64,000 nt of DNA from Syngnathus acus (taxonomy: Eukaryota; Chordata; Actinopteri; Syngnathiformes; Syngnathidae). The stretch covers positions 2,212,295-2,276,294 of the forward strand of contig NC_051095.1 in NCBI RefSeq assembly GCF_901709675.1, in the 5' to 3' direction. How positions within the stretch are numbered: the first letter of the stretch is position 1; the number at the start of each line of letters is the position of its first letter. Under the pieces are notes generated by a model that saw only the letters and a list, made by a program, of their open reading frames with translations, did not search any database and was not told the DNA's origin. Below are positions 13,401 to 22,732 of this stretch, one piece after another. Position numbers and translations under genes: made by a program.

Positions 13401-16400
13401 AGGCGTGTTCCTGCGAGTCGGCGAAGCCGAGCAGGTTGCCGCTGAGGCGGGCGCACTTGTCTCGCGCCTCCTTCCAGGTCTTGGTGGCCTTGGAGTTGAT
13501 CAGGTAGCAGAAGTCGTTGGCGGGGTTTTCCTGCCACCAGCCGCACTTTGGGCTCTTGCCTGCAAGCGAGACTCGGGTCACTTGAGGGCAAATGGTATTT
13601 TGCATGTGGGCTGCAGGGTGGGACGCCCGCCCACCTGATGCTGATGTCGGCGTCAGAAGAAGCGGAAGAAATTCTCTGGCCTTGCCTGCAAGGATGTGAG
13701 AGGGATCAAACATGAGAGAGCGCCAAGAAGACAAAGGGCAAAGGAGAGGTCGTGACTTTCGGACCTTTTTGACAGATGGATGGATGAAGGGTATCGCATT
13801 GGGTCAGGTGAGCGTTACCATCAAATGCCAATATGGAGCACTCAGATGATCTGTATGAATTATTCCACGGGACACCATCCTGCGGGAGGAGGACACAGTG
13901 GGCGTGACTTGAGTGTGTTAGTTGTTGCAGTTGTTCCGATAGCCTCCCAGCAAATTCCTTCAAAGTCACTTTATTGATTCAAATCTCTCCAATTCATTTC
14001 ATAACCTCTTTCTCACAATCAGAATTGTTGCCATATTCAGATTGAAACGTTACAATGAACAAATGTTTCCCTTGAAAATGAAAGGTGCACTTTGATTCGA
14101 TTGCTCACCGTTTGAATCCTCATCAAATGAAAAAACACATTTGTCTTGCAACACCACTCAAGGCAAGTCCAATTCAAATCAAACCATTTGACAGGCAGAG
14201 CGAGCGAGCATGCTTGTCCGATTTGTCCTCCTAATTCAAAACAACTTTGTTCTGCTAAAATCACACTTTTTAACATGACGGCTTCATTCTGGCCAATTGA
14301 CAACTTTTTGGACCTCGATCTGTTGCGCACAGGTAGGTCACTTACTGGAGATGATGTGTCGCTCCACTCAAAGTTGCCATTGTTCTTCTTGAGTCCCAGC
14401 CAAGCCAACCATCCTTGTCCATCTCGTCGCACGTGAGCTTGGGGAGAGCGGAACAAACACTTGTTGTGAAACATTGCGGGTCGATTGCTGGCCTGCTCAT
14501 TTTGCCTTGGCGCTCGCTCACCAAACAAAAATTGTCCGACAACCAGTGAGTGGAGGCTGGCCAGGTGACCTCCCTTGTTCTTGCAGAAACCCTCAGCCTC
14601 TTGCCAGGTTTTACGGGTCCCCTCAAAATGGTAACAAGAGTCCTTGTACAGGAACTCGCCAGAGTCGCAGAAGGAAGCTGAAAACCAAAAGAACCTCGTT
14701 AGAAAAGCACAAGGAGACGCTGCGGGTGGAGAAAGAAGAAGCGTCGCTGCCACTCACTCTCAACTCGATTGTAACGGTAACCCAAGTCTTTGTAGGAACA
14801 CGGCCATCCGTCCGGGCAGTCTGCAGGAGGACGACGTGATTGCAATTTTCCTCCTTTCAGCATCAACATCCCAAGATGAGACAGACTCACCGTCGGGCGA
14901 CCACTTGCACATGTATGCCAAGGAGGATTGGCACGAGCCATGTCTCCACTTTCCAGGCTGATTGGAGAGGTCCACACCTTGGTTGACGTAGGCGCAGGAA
15001 GCAACGTTGGAGCTGGCGCGGAAAAGTGGGGGGAAATGAGACACACGACAAGCCAAATTGGAGTTGATTTTCCTCTTTTCGGATCAAAAGAAAACAAAAG
15101 CTGTTTTTGAACCTGCTCACACATTTTTGGAAAGGGTTCCAAAATGCTCCTGTGCATCTTGCCGGACACAGAACGCAAAAAGGTGACCTTCTTACCTTCC
15201 CTTTTGACGCGAGTCCCAGTTGGTGTAGTTCGGCGTCATACTGGTGCTGGACCAAGTCAGCTTCTTTTCTCCCACATCCAAAAAATGACACCAGTCCTCT
15301 TCGCAGTTCTGCCGAAACCAATTCCGGTTGTCAGTCAACTACCGGTAGCTAGCCAACAGCCGCTAGCTAGCACTTTGGTCTTACCAGATTGGAGAGCCCG
15401 ATCCAGAAGGGCTGGTCGCCCATCTGCCGCTTCACAAAGTCTTCCTCGTCCGTGGAGGTGATGGAAACAAGGTCGCCGCCCTCCCAGAGGCAGTCGTGAC
15501 GAGCCCCCAGCCAACCGTTGGTTGTCTCCATCTTCTTGTAACAGCGGGAGCCGTGAAGAGTCCATCCGTTGTCTGTGTCACATGTCTTGATTGTTCCTGA
15601 TGAAACAGCAATGTCGCCTTGGTCATTTTTCAGCGTTTGGTGAAAAACACAAATTGAGCAGACAGACAAGACGGAAGTCGGCCGAATTCACTTTTTGCCA
15701 AATTGCGTCACTTGCATGACTGACTTGGGCATTAAAGGCCAATTAGCTTGAGAGCATAAACATGGCTTTCTTTTTTTTTCATGAGATGATCATCAAACAT
15801 TTTTAAGATGCTGAATAATTTCAGGGACTGTTGCGATGTCTAAAAAGCGAGGAAATTGAGTCCACTTGTTACATTGTGACCTTTGGACAGAGAAAAGTTT
15901 GTTTTTTTACTCAAGTACTGCCCACGTCAAAAAGGTCCACATCCGACTTTTTTTATTTTTATTTTTATTTTCATCTATCGCCAAAAGACACGTTTGCATT
16001 CTATGCAAAGGAAGACGTCTTGACGAGTCACGCCTCTTTTTTTAACACAGGTGCCGAACAATTCAAGTGTACTGTTTTTTCTGGTAGTTACAAAAAAAAA
16101 AGATTTCATGCCCAGTTACAAGGATTTTTTTTCAAATTGCGTCACCTGCATGACTGACAATAATATGAAATAAACAAACTAAAATGATATATTCACCCAA
16201 AAAATCAACAAGACACATTTTTGTCACGAGATAACAGTTTCAAGAAGCTGAATGAGTTCAAGGACTGTTGCACATGTCGAAAAACGGAGTAAATTCAGTC
16301 CACTTCGCTTATTTCCAAGACAGGATGTGAGGACAAAATCGGAGTTTGCCTTTCCAACAAAGTGATACACCGTTTTGTCCTCACTGGGGCTCTTTTACTC

Positions 16401-17075
16401 CCCAAACATATTTGATACATGTCTATGTTGAGGACTTGCTGTACATCATCCTCCCTGTGATATTGGGGTTCTCGCATGTTCATATTTAACAATTACAATC
16501 ATTTTCTTCTGCTCTGTCACTTCAGTTAAGGAATCATTTTAAGATCCGTTTCCTCGCAAACCTCTTTCTCTCGAGTTGCCGTGCGCATTTGGGCGAGGGA
16601 GGGGGGAGTGGGGTTGGAATGCGACATTGTGTCTCGCAATCAATGTCAGCTTGTTAAAATGGCATAAAAACAGGTAAAAAAGACTCTTTGCACTCACAAC
16701 ACAAAGTTTACGTGCACAAGAGCAAGCGCTGTTACATCCATTTGAAAAGAACTCCATTTGGGTCCAAAAAGTGGACCGAATTTGGGTTGAAAATCAAGCC
16801 AAACTCTTTTGCGCAGAACAGTCCATTTTGTACAAAAACTCCTCAAATGCCAAAACGCCCCATAGTTGAGACCAATTCACCCAGCTTCCTAAGTCGGTCC
16901 AATTTTGAACCCGGCGGCGGATCCGCACTGCCATCCGAACCACACACGTTCTTCTAAAGTTATCATTAAGTTGTACATTTTGGTCGATGTACTCACCGTC
17001 TGCGCAGCTGTACAACATCCATACAACGCAAGACAGAAGAACCAGCGCCAGGCGCGCGGCCGGCGGGGTCATCAT
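1..17075 (-). CDS. Multi-CTLD C-type lectin (mannose-receptor-like), 3-prime end beyond the window
   Basis: Gene model built from splice sites and phase: a signal-peptide exon, then five complete 11-exon modules and two exons of a sixth, 58 coding exons in all, about 2,330 residues before the left edge. Each module encodes three C-type lectin-like domains (CTLDs) with the usual cysteines, a W-hydrophobic-GL core (FWIGLSNL, SWVGLKK, LWLGINN) and terminal YMCK, FVCKK or YICKK strands. CTLD repeats in tandem after a signal peptide recall the mannose receptor family (MRC1, MRC2, PLA2R1, LY75), which are endocytic or adhesion receptors. Those have 8 or 10 CTLDs plus ricin-type and fibronectin-II domains, and I see neither of the latter here. 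Whether this protein ends in a membrane helix is unknown because the 3-prime end is missing. Function is inferred from fold only. I have not assigned an orthologue. Confidence 0.85.
950..3581 (-). CDS. Lectin module 5: CTLD13-CTLD15
   Basis: Eleven exons: 3581-3361, 3289-3177, 2995-2874, 2801-2739; 2655-2500, 2392-2304, 2001-1881; 1627-1592, 1513-1346, 1249-1130, 1060-950. Total 1,320 nt, 440 residues. The module is nearly identical to module 4 through exons and introns. The exception is a short block in the first exon (about 3404-3465) whose sequence (TSKDQEDFVKRQMGDKP; CLWEGGDL) resembles module 1 rather than module 4 or 6. All splice sites are intact, so nothing suggests a pseudogenised copy. 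Confidence 0.88.
1697..1779. repeat. TTTA microsatellite in module 5 intron
   Basis: About 20 units of TTTA lie in the intron between the third CTLD14 exon (ending 1881) and the linker exon (starting 1627). The homologous intron of module 3 has no such tract. Confidence 0.95.
3961..6588 (-). CDS. Lectin module 4: CTLD10-CTLD12
   Basis: Eleven exons: 6588-6368, 6296-6184, 6002-5881, 5808-5746; 5662-5507, 5399-5311, 5008-4888; 4638-4603, 4524-4357, 4260-4141, 4071-3961. Total 1,320 nt, 440 residues, no stop or frameshift. CTLD10 reads CYKKMEKTNGWLGARYDC and NCDEAWCQF. CTLD11 reads SYCDTGDFLYKGSCYHFEGV, NRPAGRGDC (the PD of module 3 replaced) and QLEDRPC. CTLD12 reads GWWLERPSSDFCYLIQ and LWLGVDNN. 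Introns and exons are almost the same as in module 5 at an offset of 3,007-3,011 bases. A TTTA microsatellite lies in the 4887-4639 intron. Confidence 0.88.
4708..4786. repeat. TTTA microsatellite in module 4 intron
   Basis: Same position as the tract at 1697-1779 but one unit shorter. This accounts for the 3,007 versus 3,011 base offsets between the copies. Confidence 0.95.
6968..9519 (-). CDS. Lectin module 3: CTLD7-CTLD9
   Basis: Eleven exons: 9519-9299, 9226-9114, 9005-8884, 8811-8749; 8662-8507, 8403-8315, 7905-7785; 7645-7610, 7531-7364, 7267-7148, 7078-6968. Total 1,320 nt, 440 residues. CTLD7 has an insert-bearing start (TDPKATCDISNGW) and CYKKMEKTNGWLGARHDC. CTLD8 keeps GNITWVPNRPDGRGDC and KLEDWPC, the closest approach to a canonical Ca-binding loop in this gene. 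CTLD9 reads DFCYLIQRKPTKTWEEARDDC, LWLGVDNN and GYICKKRG. Its last four exons lie in the near-identical repeat array, while its first seven are clearly diverged from modules 4 and 5. The module is therefore a mosaic with a breakpoint in the 7784-7646 intron. Confidence 0.87.
10044..12725 (-). CDS. Lectin module 2: CTLD4-CTLD6
   Basis: Eleven exons: 12725-12517, 12437-12325, 12176-12055, 11982-11920; 11833-11678, 11565-11477, 11038-10918; 10792-10757, 10675-10508, 10342-10223, 10154-10044. Total 1,308 nt, 436 residues, phase 1 symmetric. CTLD4 reads CYKKMETTNGWLGARYDC, FWIGLSNL and GKWRHGSCGSSLAYMCK. CTLD5 reads SWVGLKKHDRMFEWRD and GKLEDWPC. CTLD6 reads DFCYLIQHRPTKAWKEARDDC, LWLGINNN and GRWRFDDC. 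For the exon starting at 11833 two AG acceptors are possible; I chose the one matching the other modules. The intron between the last two exons is 68 nt and out of frame, unlike the 69-nt version in modules 3-5. An ACAG microsatellite sits in the 10507-10343 intron. Confidence 0.85.
10418..10474. repeat. ACAG/GGAC microsatellite in module 2 intron
   Basis: A run of GACA units (with GGAC variants) in the intron 10507-10343. The matching intron of modules 3-5 carries only the seed gaccggacagacag, so the tract expanded in module 2 alone. Confidence 0.9.
12897..15596 (-). CDS. Lectin module 1: CTLD1-CTLD3 (most N-terminal, most divergent)
   Basis: Eleven exons: 15596-15385, 15308-15196, 15012-14891 and 14820-14758 (CTLD1 and linker); 14677-14522, 14437-14346 and 13879-13765 (CTLD2); 13685-13635 (linker), 13559-13392, 13197-13084 and 13007-12897 (CTLD3). 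Total 1,317 nt, 439 residues, phase 1 in and out, no stop. CTLD1 shows CYKKMETTNGWLGARHDC, FWIGLSNL, GKWRHGSC and YMCK. CTLD2 shows DSCYHFEGTRKTW, GGHLASLHS and AWLGLKKNNGNFEWSD. CTLD3 shows DFCYLINSKATKTWKEARDKC, LWLDTNDTT and GYVCKRRG. It is the least like the other modules: the third CTLD2 exon (PWNNSYRSSECSIL) lacks the RPDG string present in modules 3-5, and the linker exon is 51 rather than 36 nt. The CTLD3 middle exon is also 114 rather than 120 nt. Confidence 0.85.
15597..16996 (-). other. Lectin intron 1
   Basis: This 1.4-kb stretch lies between the signal-peptide exon and the first CTLD exon. It is AT-rich, with T-runs near 15770 and 15950. I saw no reading frame with ricin-type or fibronectin-II signatures and no exon with matching splice sites and phase. 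Two related segments (for example around 15700-15850 and 16130-16280, both with a cacctgcatgactgac-like string followed by an atgagttcaaggactgttg-like string) suggest a small internal duplication. Confidence 0.5.
16997..17075 (-). CDS. Lectin gene exon 1: start codon and signal peptide
   Basis: Exon 1 coding part, 79 nt, ending in phase 1 at donor gtgagt. It encodes a classic signal peptide: start MMTPPAAR, a hydrophobic stretch LALVLLSCVVWMLYSC, then ADG. I chose the ATG at 17075 because it has a good initiation context (gaggccATGATG) and directly precedes the hydrophobic core. An in-frame ATG at 17117 would add 14 polar residues and looks like 5-prime UTR. The phase-1 end fits the phase-1 acceptor of the first CTLD exon at 15596. 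Joining across this 1.4-kb intron is inferred from phase and order; an unrecognised exon between them is possible. Confidence 0.75.
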
Positions 17076-17310
17076 GGCCTCGAGGCGATTGAACGCAGAA
17101 ATCTCGGTGTGGTGCAAGCACTCGTTCCGCTCGAAACAAGGACAGCCGCCCGCTCAACAGGCGCTCGCTCGCTCGCTCACTCGCTCGGCTGCGGCTGCGG
17201 CTGCTGCTGCTCGGCCCCCACCTTCGCGAGTAACGCACCGTTGGAAGAGCGCGTTCCCGCGGAGACGCTCTGTACGTGTGCGCGTCTTTGAGCGATGGAA
17301 CGCGATATCA
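17076..17310 (-). promoter_or_regulatory. CpG-rich leader and likely transcription start region of the lectin gene
   Basis: The sequence just upstream of the lectin start codon is clearly richer in CG dinucleotides than its surroundings. It includes runs such as gctcgctcgctcgctc and gcgttcccgcggagacgctc and a CTG/CGG-type triplet run around 17190-17210. It reads as a CpG-island-type promoter plus 5-prime UTR. No TATA box was recognised at a suitable distance. The exact start site cannot be told from sequence. Confidence 0.4.
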
Positions 17311-18239
17311 TTTCGGCCACCTTTGTCCAGACTTTGGACACCACTGATTTTATTCGCTATGGGAAAGGGGGGACGCAAGCAAAAAAGGGGGACAACCTTT
17401 GGGGTCACTTCAACGTACGTTTTAAAGTGAAGCCAAGTCATGTGTAAAAGTTTTTTTTAAATTTTTTTTTTAATTTTTTTTTACTCGACATCAGTCAAAG
17501 TGGAATCAGCTCATGACAACGTCGACTGACTGAAAGATCAAAAACATTGGCTCACTCAATCAGCCGACCTTTTCTCATCACATCAGGGGCGGTTGCTTGC
17601 GAAAAAAGGCAAATGAGCAGGTTGTCACGTAGCAGGAAGGATGGCTTCCTAAAAGGCACCGGCGGTTTTTAGCCAAGGGGTTGGGGTGTCCAGTGGCGTG
17701 CTGGGACCATTTTCCAGCCCGGGCGTTTCAAATCCAACCGGCCCAATGGCAGGCGCACAGAATAGTGGAATACCGCCGCGTCACTTGACTCCACTATATT
17801 TAAGCGCTGACCAAGGGTGACTATAACAGAAAATAAAAGAGGATACAACATTAAAATATAGAACAAATAGGCTACTGTAGCAGTTGAATTATGTTTTATG
17901 TTCAAGATTTTCTATTCGCCACGTTTGAGCGTGCCAAACAAGGAATTTGACTTCGGTACATCACAGCCTGGGTGGTATCGCCCAACTTGAGACACCGGGA
18001 AGAGAACTGCGATGCAAAATGGGTGTTGTACTTCCTAATATGGTGACATTGAAAATGCATTGAATTAAAAGCTAGATTAAAATTTCATTAATTTGTAGCC
18101 GATCAAATGATGGCCCCCACCGGCCCCACATGGGAGCGGCCCTCGTCTCTCCCGATTAGCCAGCATGCTATTGGGGGTGTCTCAGGATCCCCCCACCCCA
18201 AAAAAAATTATTTATTATTGATTCATCACTCTTATTTAG

Positions 18240-18370
18240 TCATTGTTTGTGCCTTCTTGTTTTTATTTTTTTGTGTTGTTTACTTGTATGTATATTGTGT
18301 ACTATGTCTTGTCACCGTGGGATAGTGGGAACGTAATTTCGATTTCTTTGACTTTGACCTTTGACTTTGA
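18240..18370 (+). mobile_element. LINE-like 3-prime end fragment
   Basis: The phrase ccgtgggatagtgggaacgt followed by aatttcgatttctttgactt resembles the conserved 3-prime termini of fish L2/Rex-type LINEs. No reverse transcriptase remnant is visible beside it. The assignment is from memory of repeat style, not alignment. Confidence 0.35.
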
Positions 18371-18404
18371 CACGGCGTTGTCCTATATTCGGGCCAATAC
18401 AGTA

Positions 18405-18703
18405 CTTTGCCACCAGGCACAAGACAAGTATCAATTTGGGAGCAAAGGTTTCCTTAATATGTATCGGTTTGCCTGTGAGTTAGGTTTCGCTTTCTGGTCC
18501 CCTTTCCAGTAAATGATGCTCAGGCCGTCTTAGTTACATTTAAGGTCATTCAGTGGTGCACCGTTTCCTTGCTGTCCTGAATCTTCATCAATTGGAATTT
18601 TACTCTCTGTGATTCCACCATTGTCTTTTTCAGTGACATACGCTCACTCATTCATGAGAGCACCTAAGTGACTGACTGTGTGTGTATGTGCACGTGTGTG
18701 TAC

Positions 18704-18766
<63 letters not shown>

Positions 18767-19145
18767 TTAGGTTTCATTTTCTTATCTCCCTTTTCTTGGA
18801 ACCTAAATTTGTTCCAGACATATTTCTGACAGGATGCTGCTGGTAACAAATGTTTCTATTTCCAGCACTCTCATGTTGTCTTGGTCTCATTCAAGGTTAT
18901 CAAAAGTTGCCGCGCCGCCGGCGGGCCAGCACCGTCCTGAACCTTCCTCCATTAGAAATTGTACTCTCTGTGAGTCCACAATTGTTATTTTCAATGACAT
19001 ACACTCACTCATTCACGGGAACACCGAAATGACTCACTTTTACGTGGCACCTGCAAGATGGCATCAGTTGGCAACAAGCAAATACCAAAGCTACATTGCC
19101 ACCAGGCACAAAACAAGTATCAATTTGGGAACAGACGTTTCCTGA
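18405..19145. repeat. Diverged tandem duplication
   Basis: Two blocks recur in order. First, gccaccaggcacaa followed by caagtatcaatttggga occurs near 18410 and 19100. Second, the stretch from about 18540 to 18680 (tactctctgtga, acatacgctcactcattca) matches 18900-19040 (tactctctgtga, acatacactcactcattca). A gagttaggtttc block also recurs at about 18477 and 18764. Divergence is visible, so this is an old duplication, split by a GT microsatellite. Confidence 0.7.
18677..18764. repeat. GT microsatellite
   Basis: Imperfect then perfect TG repeat of about 88 bases inside the diverged duplication. Confidence 0.95.
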
Positions 19146-19834
19146 ATAGATTTGAATTTTTTTTCTTTTTTTCTTTTTGTGCCAGAATGGAATGAGTGCC
19201 CAGCTCAGCTGCTGCTTAATTGCAAAGTCCTTTATTGGCCTTTAAAATGAACTCACAACAACAATAAGAAAAATACCACTGCATTTCAGCCCTGCCACAA
19301 AAGGTCAGAAGGTCAATGGCAAACAGGTGTCGCAAATTGGTGTGGGTGTTGATGACAACGAGGCTGGAGATCAAGATGTCATGTTTGAGTGACTGGACAC
19401 GTTAAGAGGAAGAACCCGCGCAGCTTTTTTTTTCTCCATTGCTTGAGTGTCCCTCTTTCCTTCAGTGGTGCAAAAGTGTTTTAGCTGTGCCTGCAGCAGT
19501 CTGGAGGGCCTTCTCTTTGGAAGCAAAGACTCCAGCCAAAAAAGGTTGGGAGCCCAGCAACTAACTGGGACATCTAGTGGCGATCGTTGGGAGGTTTTTT
19601 TCTATCATTTTAGTTTTGTAATGACATCTTTTTTAGCTACGGGCATTTTGGAAAATAATGAAAATTGATTTGATAATTTTTGATTGTTTTTTAAGCGGGT
19701 GGTAAATCACAATGTCATCAACCATAATATTAGTTTCTGCTCCGATTTAAAATTAAATTCCCAATTTCTTTTTGCCAACAAATCTGTACTATGATTCTCA
19801 AAGGAATACACTTGTTTTTTTTGTTTTTTGTTTA

Positions 19835-20329
19835 CCGTTTATTTCCATGTATAATGCGCAAAATTTAACTAATTTATTGTCCTAAAATCTGGGGTGCGCA
19901 TTATACATGGGTAAAAAAAATTTTATTTTTATTTTTTTATCCGGATATCATACGGAGGCCGCCATTACAGATGCGCTTTCTTCTCTGCTGTTCACTTCAA
20001 ACACGCTCCATACGAACACAATGCTCTCGTATCAGACGCTTGCTCGATCACCTGCTCGTTTGCTGTCACAATGTACCCTACACAAATCCGAAACATTTCT
20101 TCGCTATTGAGTTTGCTAGCGCATGCGCAGTGATACTAACCGGCAGAATAACATCCGGTTGTTCCCAAAGATGATCTTTTTTCTGAAATAATTTTACGTT
20201 TACGGACTTAAGTAGGAGTCAAAATTTGGGTGCGTATTATACATGGGTACAGGCTTTTTTCCAGCATCAACATGCCATTTTTAGGGTGCGTATTATACAT
20301 GGGGGCGCATTATACATGGAAAAAAACGG
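19835..20329 (+). mobile_element. 495-bp TA-flanked MITE, copy 1
   Basis: The ends are inverted: ccgtttatttccatgtataa at the left, and ttatacatggaaaaaaacgg at the right. They are flanked by TA on both sides (19833-19834, 20330-20331), as expected for TA-targeting elements. The phrase gcgcattatacatgg or gcgtattatacatggg recurs four to five times near both ends, forming subterminal repeats. There is no transposase; the short internal frames are not conserved as protein. Two more copies lie at 22239 and 40837. Confidence 0.85.
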
Positions 20330-20496
20330 TATTTTCAAATGGATTGAGAAGTAGCGCAAGGGGGCGGGGGAGCATGCTTCAGCTTAACGGGGTTGTAAGG
20401 TGTACAAGAAAGCCAAACTGCTAACCATTACACAATGAAATATGCATAACGTGATATGTCCAGAGTGCTAGCCCAAACCCCAGTCTGAACCCAAGC

Positions 20497-20624
20497 CCTA
20501 AACCTAAACCTAAACCTAAACCTAAACCTAAACCTAAACCTAAACCTAGCCCTAGCCCTAGCCCTAGCCCTAGCCCTAGCCCTAGCCCTAGCCCTAGCCC
20601 TAGCCCTAGCCCTAACCCCTAACC
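20497..20624. repeat. Telomere-like hexamer block
   Basis: About eight TAAACC units (20497-20546), then about eleven TAGCCC units (20547-20613), then two CCCTAACC-type units. These are single-base variants of the vertebrate telomere repeat CCCTAA, in homogeneous sub-blocks. The block resumes as ccctaacccctataaaccct after the hAT element that ends at 20838. Confidence 0.85.
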
Positions 20625-20838
20625 CAGGGGTGGGCAATTCTGGTCCTCAAGGGCCGGTGTCCTGCATGTTTTATAGGTCTCCCTGCTGCAACACACCTGA
20701 TTCAAATGATCAGGATTGTTATCCAGCTTCTGCAGACCTTGCTAATTATCTGACCATTTGAATCAGGTGTGTTGCAAAAGGGTGACATAGAAAACATGCA
20801 GGACACCGGCCCTCGAGGACCGGAATTGCCCACCCCTG
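20625..20838. mobile_element. 214-bp hAT-type MITE inside telomere-like repeats
   Basis: The ends are caggggtgggcaattctggt and the near-complement accggaattgcccacccctg. An 8-base direct duplication ccctaacc flanks it (20617-20624 and 20839-20846), the hAT superfamily signature. Inner arms (cctgattcaaatgatcagg, tttgaatcaggtgtgttgca) are also partly complementary, so the whole element folds back. It is too short to encode a transposase. Confidence 0.85.
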
Positions 20839-22238
20839 CCCTAACCCCTATAAACCCTACCTCAACTGGAGTGTTTCTAATTTATGGTACCCTAACCCAA
20901 ATCACATTACAAAAACATACTTAACATACAGTCATAATCAAAATAAGGGTTTTCATTCAACCTTTATTTCTGTTTGTTTTTTTGTTTTTGTTTGTGTGTG
21001 TGTGTGTTTGTGTGAGCATGAGTGTGGGGTCGTGTTTTTGTTTCTGTTGTTCTTTTTAATCGTTTCTGTTGTTCTTTTTAATCGTTTTTGTTTTTATACT
21101 GTTTTTAATTTTCTAAAAAATCTATCATCTTATTTATTTTTTTGTTCGGGTCACTGCCAACAGTCCATACTATACCTTTTTTTTTAAAGCCATTTTTTAA
21201 TTTTTTTGTTGTTGTTCCCCAAAACTAGTTTGAAGTCCTACTTTGAAACCCTAACCCTGGTGTATGGATTTTCTTTCTTTCTGTAATATTCAGTGGCCAT
21301 ATAAATTCTGTTCTGTACCAGGAGAGGGCAGTCTTATCCTTAAGACCAAACCTTTACATTTTAGCTGTGGCTTGTTAAAATGGATTTTGTGGGCACACAG
21401 ATTTTCTAGTGTGCAAGCAGCGTGCAGTTATTATATTTTTGTACGGAGTCATTTTCACGTGTTCAATTTGCTACTTGGATGCAATAAAGGACGAATCAAC
21501 GTATCTTTTGTATGGACTTAATTCACACGTATATTTACTCAAAAGTGAGCGAACAGGACCCTACACCTAAAGTTTTCATACAGTCTCATTGTACTCGTAA
21601 AGAATGATTCTCAAGACGTAACGGCGTTTTATAAACTAGACATAAACAGCCATAGATGCTGCTTTAGCTTGAATAATACGTCAATCGCGCCACCATATTG
21701 CATGTGTCGACGTGGAGCATTGGGTCATCACTAATCTCCTGCTCGGCAATGTTGCGACCCTAACCATAAACCACATCCCATCAGCTTTGGAAAACCATGC
21801 CTGGACGGCGTAGTGAGTTACTTACCGTAATAATTACATTTGTCTTTGCATACATCCGAAACGCTCTCATGAGAACCAGGATGGTGGTGGCCATGGTAAC
21901 TAGGCCCAAATTGTTTGGGAAGGATGATCAAGATGCGAACCCTCATTTTTTTCTCCTGCTTTGAAAACTACCCACACCCATTCTTACACATGTCGCTGGC
22001 AAGCACATATTGTTCCTTCAGCTTCCTGCCTTGCATCCTTTTTGTTTCCTCACCTGATCTGCAAGCCTCTCCTTCTGCATATGCTTCATAAGTGATTTTG
22101 CCGATGCAAAATATGTTGTTTGAAAGTGTCAAAAGATCACTTTAACTGAAAAATCAGATAGATCTTAGGAGGTTTGCTCAAAAGACTTTTTGAACTTGTC
22201 CAGAGCATTTACAACCTACAAGCCCCTCCAAAAATCTA

Positions 22239-22732
22239 CCGTTTTTTTCCACGTATAATGCGCCCCCATGTATAATACGCACCCTAAAAATAGCATGTTG
22301 ATGCTGGAAAAAAGCCTGTACCCATGTATAATACGCACCCAAATTTTGACTCCTACTTAAGTCCGTAAACGTAAAATTATTTCAGAAAAAAGATCATCTT
22401 TGGGAACAACCGGATGTTATTCTGCCGGTCAGTATCACTGCGCATGCGCTAGCAAACTCGATAGCGAAGAAATGTTTCCGATTTGTGTAGGGTACATTGT
22501 GACAGCAAACGAGCAGGTGATCGAGCAAGCGTCTGATACGAGAGCATTGTGTTCGTATGGAGCGTGTTTGAAGTGAACAGCAGAGAAGAAAGCGCATCTG
22601 TAACGGCGGCCTCCGTATGATATCCGGATTAAAAAAAAAAAAAAAAAGAATTGTACCCATGTATAATGCGCACCCCAGATTTTAGGACAATATATTAGTT
22701 AAATTTTGCGCATTATACATGGCAAAAAACGG
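22239..22732 (-). mobile_element. TA-flanked MITE, copy 2 (inverted)
   Basis: Reverse-complement copy of the element at 19835, very similar along its length, with TA at 22237-22238 and 22733-22734. It lies about 1.9 kb from copy 1 in opposite orientation, just beyond the likely neurexin 3-prime end. Confidence 0.85.

Noticed and set aside
17073-17117. Upstream in-frame ATG at 17117 as lectin start
   Set aside because: It would place 14 polar residues before the signal peptide. The ATG at 17075 has better context and sits next to the hydrophobic core.
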